Source: Periplaneta americana
Lineage: Eukaryota > Arthropoda > Insecta > Blattodea > Blattidae
NCBI RefSeq assembly: GCF_040183065.1
Contig: NC_091132.1
Location: 89,489,606 to 89,553,605 of the forward strand
Reading direction: 5' to 3'
Length of the DNA stretch: 64,000 nt
The notes beneath the pieces were generated by a model. That model ran no database searches, was not told where the DNA came from, and was given only the letters and a program-made list of their open reading frames with translations. The translations under genes and the position numbers were made by a program. Of the stretch, positions 31,674 through 42,410 are shown one piece after another (positions within the stretch are counted from its first letter, which is position 1; every line of letters begins with the position of its first letter).

Positions 31674-31761
31674 TTATATTATATTATATTATATTATATT
31701 ATATTATATTATATTATATTATATTATATTATATTATATTATATTATATTATATTATATTT
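31674..31761. repeat. (ATTAT)n pentanucleotide microsatellite
   Basis: About 17 near-perfect ATTAT units. The purity suggests recent expansion. Confidence 0.95.
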
Positions 31762-31764
31762 CAC

Positions 31765-32430
31765 GAAGAGTGATGTAACAGAGATCTGATTGTTTTCACA
31801 AAATATAATTTTAATTTCTGTAATTTGTTTAATGACAATATTGTTATCCAATTATAAATTAAAAGAGAACAATTTTTTCAGAGTTCAAAAGTTTTATGTA
31901 ATGAATAATAATGTTTTAAGTAATTAATAAAAATAGTTTGATAAAGTTCTATCAGCACTTAGAACCTTGTCTCACCCTGAAAATTCATTATGGAAGGACA
32001 TAGTTCTAACTGCAAAATTAAATATTCTAAATGGAATGAATAAGTGGTCAAATGAGGCTATGAAAATATGTAATTATAAGTTCATTGCTTTAAGATGCCA
32101 TTACGTAATATTTCATAAGTATAATAAAATAAATGTTCACATTACAATATATTGAAACGCAGTTAGAATCTTGTCAAACCAAGGCCACACAGTGTAATTC
32201 AACCAGTATGGGGATTAAGTGAGGTGAGTACAGGTTCAGAACCCCACCTATTTGATCTAAATAAAATGACATATTTGAGTTTGTTTTTATCCATAATAGT
32301 TTTCCCGTCTCTAATTTTTCACTGTCAGAGTAACAAAATATACGTCGACATATCTCTGTTTCTTACGCACCTCTATGTAAGATGACATTTTAGTAGATTG
32401 CCCTGTTGCCATTATTTGTCGCATGATAAC
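31765..32430. other. Unassigned AT-rich DNA
   Basis: No supported feature. The 62-codon frame at 31967-32155 has no recognised domain. Confidence 0.3.
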
Positions 32431-32434
32431 CAAA

Positions 32435-33250
32435 CTATAGTCGCGTCGCTGTTATTTCCGGCGTGACTCTTCTTTGCTTACGCCTTAGGAAGTGAAGGCT
32501 CTATAAAGTCTAGGTAGGTATAGGTCGCATTGCTGTCTGTTTTGACGTGTGTATGTAGGCACGTCGAGGGGGCGAGAGGTACGGGCCGATGGAAGTACTG
32601 CCTCTTCCAAGAAGATGAACGAGTGAGGACATCGCTGTGGAAATAAAGAACGTAGCAAGAGAAAAATTCGAAGCTAATTAAACGCGCAACATATGTTTAC
32701 GAATGAAATAATAATACCGTGCCATACAAGACACGTATTCACATGCAATGGAATAAACTAAAGTCGTAATGTAACTATCACAACGCAACGTAAGACTGAT
32801 TCTATTGATGTCATTTCTCTTCCGATTGTACTCTTGAATATCATTCAAGCTATCTCGTAAACTTTCCTGTCGCCCGCTTTTCCTTATCGCAGTGTTTCCT
32901 CCGCATTCCTTCGTCGGTATTCCCTGCTTGCGAGACCTATAGTTTCGTTCGCCATTTTTGCTCTTTCGTTGCCGAGCTACCGGACGAGGAATCTATTTGC
33001 CGCATCGTTAAACATTATCATGTCGTAGCTTCTATGATTGTACTTGAGCAAATAATTGAGCGGCAAATAACGTTCTCGTACGCTTTTTGCGGACGCCAAC
33101 GAAAGAGCCAAAATGGCGGGCAATTATATTAAGTATTTATCGAGCCTTAGGAAGTGCATAACGTCATCAGCAGCGAATCACAAGACGCACACGTTTAAAT
33201 GTAGCCGACCTGCAACGTGACTCGCTGCCGGAAATAGAGCGACGGACTAT
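32435..33250. mobile_element. Putative DNA transposon with imperfect terminal inverted repeats
   Basis: Left end CTATAGTCGCGTCGCTGTTA, then TTTCCGGC; the right end, reverse-complemented, reads TTATAGTCCGTCGCTCTATT, then TCCGGC. Inside, CTTAGGAAGTG occurs near both ends (32486, 33148). A second inverted pair (CCATTTTTGCTCTTTCGTTG at 32954 and its complement at 33098-33117) makes a nested hairpin. GC content is above the surroundings. No ORF or clear target duplication was found. Confidence 0.5.
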
Positions 33251-33254
33251 AACA

Positions 33255-34025
33255 GGACATTAGCGTGAAGTCCAACCTTTGCTACAAGGCCACCAACATC
33301 CGGCTCAGACGTTACATGTCAACACAAAACAATTGGAAACATTACATTTGGAACGATCCTCGTAGCCTATTATATTTTAATCTCGAGCTGATTAAATATC
33401 ATTGTTGATCGTTAACAATAATCCTGGTTTTGTTATTAGTAATTTAGCTCATAAAACATTTGTAAAATTCTCAATTTTCGTATTATAAAATTAAAAATTA
33501 CAGATTGTACCAATTACATCAAATTGTACCAAAAATCAACCCTGCATACCAGCATAAACAGATCATTTTAAAATTGTACCAGATCTGTACAATTGTACCA
33601 GAAGTGGCAACTCTGTCCATTATAAGTTTCTCTTGTATTTACAGGGATTTGAGATCGGTCCTTCGTGGTAGACAGCAGATATACGCCTAACAGCACGCTG
33701 CTTTTAATAGTTGGGTCGTCTATGCCAGGTCAATGTCTGTGAATGACGTAAACAAGGAACAACAGAGGCATGCGGATGGTTTTATTGCGTTGCGGAATGC
33801 AATGGTTCCGTAGTAGCGGGTGTTAACCTCTCGCTGGTAATTATTGTTATTAATACGTACTACACGCGTACACGTGCTCGGCATTCCTCTCATCTTTATT
33901 GCAGTCCCTCGAACATAAGTTCTCTGTCACTGGCAAGAGATGAGTCGGTACACCCGCAGTAACTTTGTCCGAACCGGAATTAAAAGAGTGTTCGCACATT
34001 TGAATTGAAGAATGTAATCAAATGA
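33255..34025. other. Unassigned DNA
   Basis: The word ATTGTACCA recurs four times between 33507 and 33600. Otherwise nothing recognised. Confidence 0.3.
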
Positions 34026-34029
34026 TTGG

Positions 34030-34180
34030 AATAATCCCCGCTTTGGAGTAGTGCTCAGCGTACCTGACTGCAAAATTAGCGGGTCCGTAATCGAGTCCTG
34101 GTTGGGACAAGTTGCCTGCTTGAGGATTCTTGAGGGGTTTTCCTTCAACCCGTCAGGAGCAAATTGCACTCCCAGTAAAA
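34030..34180 (+). repeat. SINE family A, degenerate partial copy
   Basis: GGAGTAGTGCTCAGCGTACC, CGGGTCCGTAATCGAGTCC and GGGACAAGTTGCCTGCTTGA, then GGGGTTTTCCTTCAACCCG. This matches the first ~145 bp of the SINE at 54756 with many substitutions. The 3' half is missing. Confidence 0.7.
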
Positions 34181-34639
34181 CAGTACTGTAACTCAAAAAT
34201 TTAGATTTGTAAAGATATTCTATTTCCTAGTAAAATACTGCTGTAAAAATATTTTAATAAATGGGTACCAACCTTTGAAAATTTACTATTCTATTATTAA
34301 AATTTCGTACCTCCGACCAGTAAAACAGTGTTTGAAAAAAAAATACTGAAATAATACCTTCAACTGGGGTAACCTTGGACCAAATTTTTTGACCATTTTA
34401 AAAGTTAAGTTTTGTAATTGATGTGTTTGTTAATTTATTTAATGCACAATTTTAGAAGGAGTTCTGTATGAAGTAATAATTTGCTCTTAAAGCATTGCAA
34501 ACATGTTGCTTTATTTTTTTTTAAGAAAAGTATTCATTTGGAACTAATATGTTACTATGTTACACTAAGATACTAGGAATAAGCTGTTAAACTATAACTT
34601 ACATAGTTATATTACACCAGTCTGTATATGTGAGATTTC

Positions 34640-34860
34640 ATACCGCTGTCAGTAAGCAGAAATTTGGGGCGAGGAAGCACAGAGAATTACAAGAAAAACT
34701 CGTCACAACCTTGGCTCTGACTACCGCAAATACATCTCCGTCATCGCCAATATTTGAACTCGGGTCAGCTGTCGTCGTAAGCCAGGGTTCAGTCAACTGA
34801 ACTACCAAGATAGCTTTGCTAAGAGTGAGATTTTTTCCGTAACCCAGCGACCAGAGCATC
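34640..34860 (-). repeat. tRNA-headed SINE (family J)
   Basis: On the minus strand TTGGTAGTTCAGTTGACTGA (A box) and CCCGAGTTCAAATATTGGCG (B box) are followed by ATGACGGAGATGTATTTGCG. The body runs towards 34640. It is the only copy in the window. Confidence 0.6.
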
Positions 34861-35119
34861 GGTTTTTCACTCTAGAGACCTTGATTCAAATCCTATTAAC
34901 TCAAGAGAAATTTTAGATGCAGAAAATCGGTGTTGTAACAGACTTCTTCGGAGCGCTCGGATTGCGCCTGCCATAATCTTCTCGTTTTGTATTTTATCTT
35001 TATCTTTATAACTACGAAAATAAGGCGAGATAATTTATCGGATCCCTGACGAAAATATTCCACGGAGTAAACAACATTTAAATCCTGAATGGATTAAACG
35101 TCGGCGTTTCATTTTAAGG
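34861..35119. other. Unassigned DNA, possible weak tRNA-like fragment
   Basis: Around 34850-34905 CAGAGCATCGGTTTTTCACT and CTTGATTCAAATCCT are spaced like tRNA-derived boxes, but no body is recognisable. Confidence 0.3.
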
Positions 35120-35127
35120 GCCTAGAT

Positions 35128-36365
35128 CAGGAGTCGTCATCTCAGTGCACTATGGTGCAAGCACAGTTTGCTCGCTAGCTCAGTTCTATCCCTTGGACAT
35201 CAGCTGTGCAGCAGGAGTTTGGGGCATGGAATCAGGTGATGGCAGTGGCGTCCGTTCACTAATTCAACTCTTTTAATCAGTCTCTAATAATTATAATAAA
35301 CTAAACACGGAAGAAGTATGCATTTAATTTATTTTAAGAAGAACTGTGTAAGAAGTAAATCACTTTTCAGTTTAAGATAAGAAACAAGTTGTATTTTTCC
35401 GTTATGTATTGTAACGGTTTTGAAAGTAAATAGTTTTTTTTTTTCATGTTAAAGTAATTGAGAACTTACAGACCTATAATGCATTTTCACTGTTACAAAA
35501 TATTAAACAAATCGAATCCATAAGTAATATTTAAATCATGTCATCCTATTCCTTTGTTCAAGTGATTATCCATTTTTTATCTGACACTATATATCACAAA
35601 ACCAATTATTTGTTATTTTGTATAACATATGGAACATATTATCGTTTCTGTTACAAGACTGAAGTAGGCCTAAATAATTTTATTACAATGTAAGTAACAA
35701 ATTTTAAAAATTATTTTATAGCTAATCATTAGCATTGGTTTTCCTGGATTTTTAAATCACTTTTTAGTTTAAGACAACAAGCAAGTTGTACTTCTTCGTT
35801 ATGAATTGTAACGGTTTTGAAAGCAAATACTTTTCTTTCATATTAAAGTAAATGAGAACATACAGACCTGTAATGCATTTTCACTGTTACAAAATATTAA
35901 ACAAATCGAATCGATTACTAATATTTAAATCATGTCATACTATTCCTTTGTTAAAGTGTCGTCTATAAAATAAAATTAATTATCCATTTTGTATCTGACA
36001 CTATATATCACAAAACCAATTATTTCTCATTGTGTATAACTTATGAAACATATTATCTTTCCTGTTACAAGTCTGAAGTAAATTGTTTTATTACAATGTA
36101 AGTAACAAACGATAAAAATTATTTTCGCTGATCATTAGCATTGGTTTTCCTGGATTTTTAAATTCGTTTTTCCCTCACTAACTGGTCAATGTTAGGTATC
36201 AATGCTCGTGTCGAACACAATCGAAGAAGACATTGTAAATTATGGTCAGAAAGTTGGCTTCTGTGATGGGATGCGTTGGCTTGGCTCGACACACTGCACA
36301 CTACTACCTCCTCAGCCAGCGTCTCGGCGCTCCGAACTAGTATGCAGGCCAGTTGACGATGGCTG
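35128..36365. mobile_element. Non-autonomous hAT-type element, complete
   Basis: A perfect 8 bp target duplication GCCTAGAT (35120-35127, 36366-36373) flanks 1238 bp. The ends CAGGAGTCGTCATC and CAGCCATCGTCAAC (right end reverse-complemented) begin with CAG and match at 10 of 14 positions. An 8 bp duplication with CAG...CTG ends is diagnostic of the hAT superfamily. No transposase ORF is present. The middle is a tandem duplication of about 400 bp (35355-36167). Confidence 0.88.
35355..36167. repeat. ~400 bp tandem duplication inside the hAT element
   Basis: Copy 1 (about 35355-35752) and copy 2 (about 35753-36167) share TTGTAACGGTTTTGAAAG, CACTGTTACAAAATATTAAA, GACACTATATATCACAAAAC and AGCATTGGTTTTCCTGGATT in the same order. 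Copy 2 has a ~25 bp insertion around 35960. Confidence 0.9.
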
Positions 36366-36409
36366 GCCTAGATTCATAACCTGGTGAGTCAGAGTGGACG
36401 TTGCAATTA

Positions 36410-36870
36410 ATCTGTAGTCGGTCTAGGTCGCCTGTGGCTGAAGCGTTAGAGCGGTGACTTTTTTTTTTTTTTTCCAGGTGGTCCGGGTTCGATCTCCTGC
36501 CAAGTCGTAACGAAATTTTTTGGTGGACCAAGCAGGCGTTGCATAGGGTTTTTCTCAGGGAACTCCCGTTTGCCTCTCATTCCACCAACACTTTCTACCA
36601 TCCTCTTATTTCATCTAACATCTACAATACTTAAAAATAGGCTGGGAAAAGTCTTGGGAGTAGTGCTGGTTTCAGATGCTGATAAAGGACGGGCTTGAGG
36701 CTCCTGACACTGGAGCTTATCAGGTACGCGTCCGAGGGTAGGAGGATGGTCCATCTGTCAGCGTACAGTTCATCAAAGTCACCCAGGTCACCTGTCAGAC
36801 TTACACAATTGTTGAATAATGGGCCAAAACAAGCCTAAGTACCAGGATCCGTCCGGCTCTGGAAAAATGA
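36410..36870 (+). repeat. tRNA-headed SINE (family C), with poly(T) inside the head
   Basis: CGCCTGTGGCTGAAGCGTTA (A box region), then a run of 15 T at 36459-36473, then CCAGGTGGTCCGGGTTCGAT (B box). The body AAAAATAGGCTGGGAAAAG, GAGGCTCCTGACACTGG, ATGGTCCATCTGTCAGCG and AATGGGCCAAAACAAGCCTA follows. It is the most complete plus-strand copy of the family at 1020-1565 and 46380-46675. Confidence 0.8.
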
Positions 36871-36874
36871 AGCC

Positions 36875-37465
36875 AATTTTACGTACAGGAACCACACATA
36901 GTGAGAATACAAAGCGTCGTGAATACGACACCGAATCTCCACCTAAGGCAATCAAATATAACCCATGCTGCAGGCGAAATGTGAACCGATGACTATAATT
37001 GTTCCATAACATTAAATTTCATACCATGGCTTATGCCGTCAACAGTTAATTTCCGCTACGAATTTATTTATTTAATTGTCCTTCGTTATATGTAATGGGC
37101 TTTTGAATATCAGATCAGCAAAACCGGATGACCTTTCCCCGCAACAGAAGTGCAGATTAATTTTCCTCCCATAATAGTTGGATGCATATCTCTTGTTCCG
37201 GTCGTCTGCCATCAGATACGTTGATTTTGAACTATGGTCTTGTATTACCAGAGTGTGTTTTACAAAATATTACCAATTATATCCCAGTAGCATCTAAAGT
37301 TACAAAGATATGAAGTCTTTGTTGATTTGTTAATTTTAATTTCTCTTAATTTAAAACTATTGCTAAATATTTTCAAATATCGCTACGTCGTTGTTACAGA
37401 AGAAATTAGTGAAGGTGCATAGACGCAAGGTTCTGGACAGCTACACGTTCCTTCAATAATAACTT
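36875..37465. other. Unassigned DNA
   Basis: No supported feature between SINE and LINE. Confidence 0.3.
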
Positions 37466-37478
37466 ATAAGTATTTTTG

Positions 37479-38363
37479 GAGAGTATGCCATTAGGAAAGT
37501 TCAGGATAACAGAGAGGGTTTGGAATTTAACGGGTTACATCAGCTGCTTGTCTATGCGGATGACGTGAATATATTAGGAGAAAATCCACAAACGATTAGG
37601 GAAAACACGGGAATTTTACTGGAAGCAAGTAAAGAGATAGGTTTGGAAGTAAATCCCGAAAAGACAAAGTATACGATTATGTCTCGTGACCAGAATATTG
37701 TACGAAATAGAAATATAAAAATTGGAAATTTATCTTTTGAAGAGGTGGAGAAGTTCAAATATCTGGGAGCAACAGTAACAAATATAAATGATGCTCAGGA
37801 GGAAATTAAATACAGAATAAATATGGGAAATTCCTGTTATTATTCGGTTGAGAAACTTTTATCATCCAGTCTGCTGTCGAAAAATCTGAAAGTTAGAATT
37901 TATAAAACAGTTATATTACCGGTTGTTCTGTATGGTTGTGAAACTTGGACTCTCACTTTGAGAGAGGAACAGAGATTAAGGGTGTTTGAGAATAAGGTGC
38001 TTAAGAAAATATTTGGGGCTAAGAGGGATGAAGTTACAGGAGAATGGAAAACGTTACACAACACAGAACTGCACGCATTGTATTCTTCACCTGACATAAT
38101 TAGGAACATTAAATCCAGACGTTTGAGATGGGCAGGGCATGTAGCACGTATGGGCAAATCCAGAAATGCATATGTAGTGTTAGTTGGGAGGCCGGAGGGG
38201 AAAAGACCTTTAGGGAGGCCGAGACGTGGATGGGAAGATAATATTAAATTGGATTTGGGGGAGGTTGGATATGATGATAGAGAATGAATTAATTTTGCTC
38301 AGGATAGGGGCCAATGGCGGGCTTATGTGAGGGCGGCAATGAACCTCCGGGTTCCTTAAAAGC

Positions 38364-38401
<38 letters not shown>

Positions 38402-38407
38402 TTAAGT
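37479..38407 (+). mobile_element. 5'-truncated LINE insertion (family L1) with AAGT tail
   Basis: An 11 bp target duplication AAGTATTTTTG (37468-37478, 38408-38418) flanks the copy. The 3' end is a run of AAGT units (38361-38407) directly after the ORF. This is the longest LINE copy in the window. Confidence 0.85.
37484..38363 (+). pseudogene. LINE reverse transcriptase, partial palm to C-terminus (YADD present)
   Basis: The frame opens upstream of the first Met ([17 protein letters not shown]) and carries the reverse-transcriptase catalytic box [18 protein letters not shown], with YADD at residues 12-15 counted from Met at 37520. Then [60 protein letters not shown] and [20 protein letters not shown], then [18 protein letters not shown] at 38285-38287 (where relatives have Asp-Trp) ends the main frame after 255 codons. 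The same frame continues INFAQDRGQWRAYVRAAMNL to RVP-stop. The fingers, most of the palm and the endonuclease are lost. Reverse transcriptase of this type primes on nicked chromosomal DNA. Confidence 0.88.
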
Positions 38408-38424
38408 AAGTATTTTTGTATATA

Positions 38425-38630
38425 ACAATTAATTGCTGGGATGTAATTGTAATTATATAAATCCAATAGAGATAAATGCAATTTTATTATATTCGGTAAT
38501 AAATTATTGCATGTATAAATTATCACAATTTCACTATAATTGTTTGAGTTAATTTGTCATCTCTAGTTGCATGCAGAAATTATCAGAGCTTTATTATATT
38601 GTAGCTACATTCATTGTTTTCTGCCCAAGG
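38425..38630. other. AT-rich DNA, no feature
   Basis: Nothing recognised. Confidence 0.3.
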
Positions 38631-38632
38631 GC

Positions 38633-38945
38633 AAATCTTTCACTCCAAACCCAACATTCTCCAATCTTCCCTCCTTACTACCTTCCTCTTAGTCTCCGCA
38701 TAAGATCCACATGTCCAAATTTTGTTTATCACTTGATATCTCCTTTTGCCCCGAACTTTTCTCCCGTTCACCATTCCTTTCACTGCATTTTTCAGTGGGC
38801 AGTTTCTTCTTAGCCAGTGACTCAACCAATTCCTTTTTCTCTTCCTGATCAGTTTCAGCATTATTCTTTCTACACTCACTCTTTCTAGCGCAGCTTCATT
38901 CCTTATTCTGTCAGTCCAGTTCACAAGCTCCATTTGCTCCATATC
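38633..38945 (-). pseudogene. LINE C-terminal fragment (third LINE family)
   Basis: A 100-codon frame: MEQMELVNWTDRIRNEAALE, RVSVERIMLKLIRKRKRNWL, SHWLRRNCPLKNAVKGMVNG and KVRGKRRYQVINKIWTCGSY, ending EDWRMLGLE. 'W.DRIRN..VL.RV.E.R..L..IRKRKRNWLGHWLRRNCLL' is the C-terminal signature of an insect non-LTR element that I recall from cockroach sequences. The upstream polymerase is absent. The 3' end is shared with 24530-24620. Confidence 0.75.
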
Positions 38946-39218
38946 AATATTTGAAATGATTCCAGTCGTGTTTTTTCACTCGTCGTAATAAATATGTTCC
39001 ATTATAAATTTATGAATTAATTTCAGTTGTCAGTGGTTCCTTAAAAATGTTTTGCTGTATTTATCAACATTCTGTCATTGCTAATTAAGAAGTAGATCAC
39101 TTTGTTACGTATCCATGCATTACTGAGAGGTTCAATTCCGTGCTCTAATACGTTTTTATTTATATAATATCTGGACATAATATAACTGATTTTACACCTC
39201 TGCAAATGTCTTCCTATA

Positions 39219-39565
39219 CAGGATGTTAAAAAAGTATCCAATATTTTATGAGGTGATAGTATGCATCAAAACAAGAAAATAATGTCTAATAAACATGGGT
39301 CCTACAACACATACTTTCTGAGATCTGAACACTTGTCCATAGGAGGTGGTCAATGTGGAATGCATTCATGGCAATGGATTCCTCTGCCTTTCGGCGTAAG
39401 GAATCACGCACTCTTTGAAATTTAGCATAACGAAAAGTCTAGGATATTTAGAGCACGCCAAGGTGTAGGGCTTCCCCGATCAATCCAGCGGTGCTGAAAT
39501 GTCAGCGTCAGGTGTTCACGCAGAAACCTCTCAGTCGTCCAAAGAAGTGCTGTATTGAAAACTCA
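39219..39565 (-). pseudogene. Transposase 3' end with terminal sequence (mariner-like)
   Basis: On the minus strand REHLTLTFQHRWIDRGSPTP, then WRALNI and, after a gap, FQRVRDSLRRKAEESIAMNA and FHIDHLLW. The blocks 'L...FP.RWIGR..P..WP.RSPDL' and 'RV..S..RR...CI..NG.H.EHLL' are the end of the DDE transposase in DUF4817-type elements. The D-D-E residues themselves are outside or lost. The left end reads TA|CAGGATGTTAAAAAAGTATC, a plausible terminus with TA target. The upstream part is deleted. Confidence 0.65.
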
Positions 39566-39820
39566 AATGTGAGATCGTAATAGACCATATGGCCTAATAC
39601 TTGAATAGAAGAAGAAGAAGATGAAGAAAAAGACTAATATTAATATAAAATAACAATTATTTTATGTGTTGTGTTGCGTTGTGGTTACAATTCAAGATTG
39701 TAGTCGGATAACTGTAAATAAATATAACATACTGTGTCACACATGCACTTGGGTGATTGATAGAAATGCCATTTCACATTTTAATTAATATTTCTTTCGT
39801 GTTAAATTTTTATTACAATA

Positions 39821-40000
39821 ATGCCAAAGAGACGAAATAGCATGGCAGTGACTCCTCGAATAAAGAAAGCGTGTGCCATTCAGAGTACTCTTCAGGAATC
39901 TATAGTTCATATCTATAATGAACTGAAGAAAGATGACAATGAAGAAAGAATTATGCGCACAGAGACAGCAATTACAATTAGAATAGCAAAATTATTAGGA
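39821..40000 (+). CDS. Possible first exon of a transposase-like gene
   Basis: Starts ATG in the context CAATAATGCC and encodes MPKRRNSMAVTPRIKKACAI, QSTLQESIVHIYNELKKDDN and EERIMRTETAITIRIAKLLG. The last part resembles a helix-turn-helix of insect DDE-type transposase genes ('...RTA..TGVS..T'). The sequence then reads GGA|GTAAGTATT, a consensus splice donor, though it also codes in frame for 31 more residues to 40096. No downstream exon was found. Gene or chance frame cannot be decided here. Confidence 0.3.
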
Positions 40001-40099
40001 GTAAGTATTCTTAAGCACACATTTCAAAGTGGCATTCGGTTTTCAGAGTTTGTACTAATCATTTCAGTGATCAAATACAATACATTTTTAGGTTAGGTC

Positions 40100-40325
40100 T
40101 TGTAAATCGTAAATTGCTTACTCAAAGCAATGAATTTCATGTTGTCTGACAAGATAGATATTAATATTAGATCATATTAATTTACTAATTACCAACATAA
40201 TATACGAGAGGTTCAGGAGGAAAATATAGGCCTACTCTTTCAAAAATTATTGAACCATTTAGAAAACACATCCCAACATAAAGACAAGCTGTCGTAAATA
40301 AGTAAATAAGCAAGACACCGTTATT
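40100..40325. other. Unassigned DNA
   Basis: No feature supported. Confidence 0.3.
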
Positions 40326-40326
40326 G

Positions 40327-40327
40327 C

Positions 40328-40382
<55 letters not shown>

Positions 40383-40383
40383 T
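40327..40383. repeat. (ATT)n microsatellite
   Basis: About 19 ATT units with one GCT at the left edge. Confidence 0.93.
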
Positions 40384-40384
40384 T

Positions 40385-40789
40385 ATTGTACTTATATGAC
40401 ATTGTATTCATGGCATTGCGATTTTACCCACTTTGGTGGTGTCTGGTATTAGTTGTAAACATTGAATAGACAACTAAATTAGCCTTTTAGGAACTACTCT
40501 TAGGTGATACTCACTATACTGTAAATTAATGGGGAAGAAATAGTGATTATAGATGGCACTTCCGAGATAGAAATATCAGACTAAAATCGCACACAGGGAA
40601 CTAATAGGTTTATGCAGTCCAGAAAGGGAGTGAGAGATAATTTCCAATATTTCAATAATATTTTGATGATTTATAAATTTATTGCAATGGTAAGTAGATA
40701 TACTAGGCCTACTCGCGATATATCTTAAGAGATACGGACTACTAGATTTAAAGTGGGTGGTGCCATTGTGCATGCGTTCAGCTTATATG
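40385..40789. other. Unassigned DNA
   Basis: No feature supported. Confidence 0.3.
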
Positions 40790-40801
40790 TACATTCTAGT
40801 T

Positions 40802-41047
40802 TTTTATTGTTTTACGACGCTTTATCAAATGCTTTGGTTATCTAGCGTCTGAATGAGATTAAGGTGATAATGCCAGCGAAATGAGACAAGGGTCCAGCGC
40901 CGAAAGTTACCCAGCATTTGCTCTTAATGGGTTGAGGGAAAACTCCAGAAAAAATCTCAACCAGGTAACTTGTCTCAACCGGGATTTGAACTCGGGCCCG
41001 CTCGCTTCACGGTCAGGCTTGCTAACAGTTACTCCATAGGGATGGAC
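40802..41047 (-). repeat. tRNA-headed SINE (family A), older copy
   Basis: A perfect 12 bp duplication TACATTCTAGTT (40790-40801, 41048-41059). Minus-strand head GTCCATCCCTATGGAGTAAC, B-box-like CCGAGTTCAAATCCCGG and tail at the left end (AAGCGTCGTAAAACAATA). It has more substitutions than the copies at 5786 and 54756. Confidence 0.88.
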
Positions 41048-41059
41048 TACATTCTAGTT

Positions 41060-41690
41060 ACAACATATCAGTTCTACTAAATGAGATATGTGATGTGATC
41101 AGTGTTTGTAGTTTGCAGTAGTATAGCAGCCATTTTCAACCGGTATGTCGCGAGGAAATGGGAATATGAAAGGTTGACGTAGCAAAAATTGGAAAAGTAA
41201 ACGTGAAAAGAATAATAAAAAAAGGTCAGTCCAAAATAGTCAATATTCAGTGAACGCGGCGCAAGTCAGCATTCAGTAAACATATTCCCTCCTAAAACCC
41301 TCAAAATCCTCATGGTTGGGAATCACTAGATTAGATTATATAAATGTGCCGCGGGTTTTTAAGTTACACCTTTAGTGCGCCATATGTTGAAAAAGGTTAA
41401 AAAACGCTGCCATTGGCTATAGAAACGCCCGTTCTGACTTAAATTCAATGACAAGCACTGACATCACACAGAGCTCAAGATATACCTAGAGCTATGTAGA
41501 GACTTAGGTGCACAATGTTGCATTTCTTTCAACAATAATAATTACTGCGTGTAGTTTGCCATTAAGCAATCCTTTCAGTCTTCTCTATCACATTATCAGA
41601 TAATCAGATAAGTGTATTATTATTGTCGTTCTTTTTAATTGTTTAAGTTTATGGCGTTGGCAGACAGGCAGACGGGTAGACAAATGTGCT
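41060..41690. other. Unassigned DNA
   Basis: No supported feature. Confidence 0.3.
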
Positions 41691-41694
41691 AGCC

Positions 41695-42410
41695 TGAGTG
41701 GATTGAATAGGTTGGATTTGATAGATTGAGTAGATTGAATTAGATAGATTATATAATTATGTGGGATTTGATATATTTAATAAACTGGATTAGATAGATT
41801 GGTTAGAGTGTATTGATTGGATTACACTGATTGGATAGATTAGTCAGAGCATATAGATTAGATTAAATAGGTTATATAGATAGGTTGTAGATTATATGAA
41901 TTGTATAGTGTGTTAGTTGGGATATCTGAGGGAAAAATACCTTTGAGGAGGCCGAGCCGGAGAGGAGAGATAGTATTAAAATGGATTTGAGGGAGGTGGG
42001 ATATGATGGTTGGGACTGGATTAATCTTGCTTAGGATAGGGACCGATGGCGGGCTTATGTGAGGACGGCATTGAACCTCCGGGTAGTCTAAAAGCTATTT
42101 GTAAATAAGTAAGTAAGTAAAATTAAGTGAATTAGATTAGTCAGAACAGTTAGATTAGGTTATATAAATTAGGTCGAATATAGTAGATAGATTAGATTAG
42201 TCAGATTGGATAGAAAAATTGGATAGATAGGTTCGATAGATTAGAATTATGTAGATTACGTTCAAATTAATATTGGATTAGATTTAGATATATATCAGAT
42301 TAGACTTAGATTACATTATATTTAGATTAGATGATATTTATGTTAGATTAGATTAGGTCATATTCGAATTATGTTAGATTGGATTAGATTTAGGTTAGAT
42401 CAAACCTGGG
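41695..42410. repeat. AGATT-rich degenerate tandem repeat, split by a LINE piece
   Basis: Words such as GATTAGATAGATT, TAGATTAGATTAG and GGATTAGATAGATTGG recur on both sides of the LINE fragment at 41930-42116, and again at 42945-43000. It is an old pentanucleotide-like array with heavy decay. Confidence 0.7.
41930..42116 (+). pseudogene. LINE family L1 extreme 3' end
   Basis: TTAGTTGGGATATCTGAGGG encodes LVGISEGKIPLRRPS..., followed by KMDLREVGYDGWDWINLA, a TAG stop, and DRDRWRAYVRTALNLRV. The 3' end is a short GTAAATAAGTAAGTAAG run. Same family as 37479-38407. Fewer than 60 codons remain. Confidence 0.8.

Noticed and set aside
33505..33600. Tandem ATTGTACCA motif as an operator array
   Set aside because: Four loosely spaced copies in AT-rich DNA; no conserved spacing or symmetry.
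34861..34905. Second tRNA-like SINE head
   Set aside because: Box-like strings are too weak and no body follows; noted only as a possibility.
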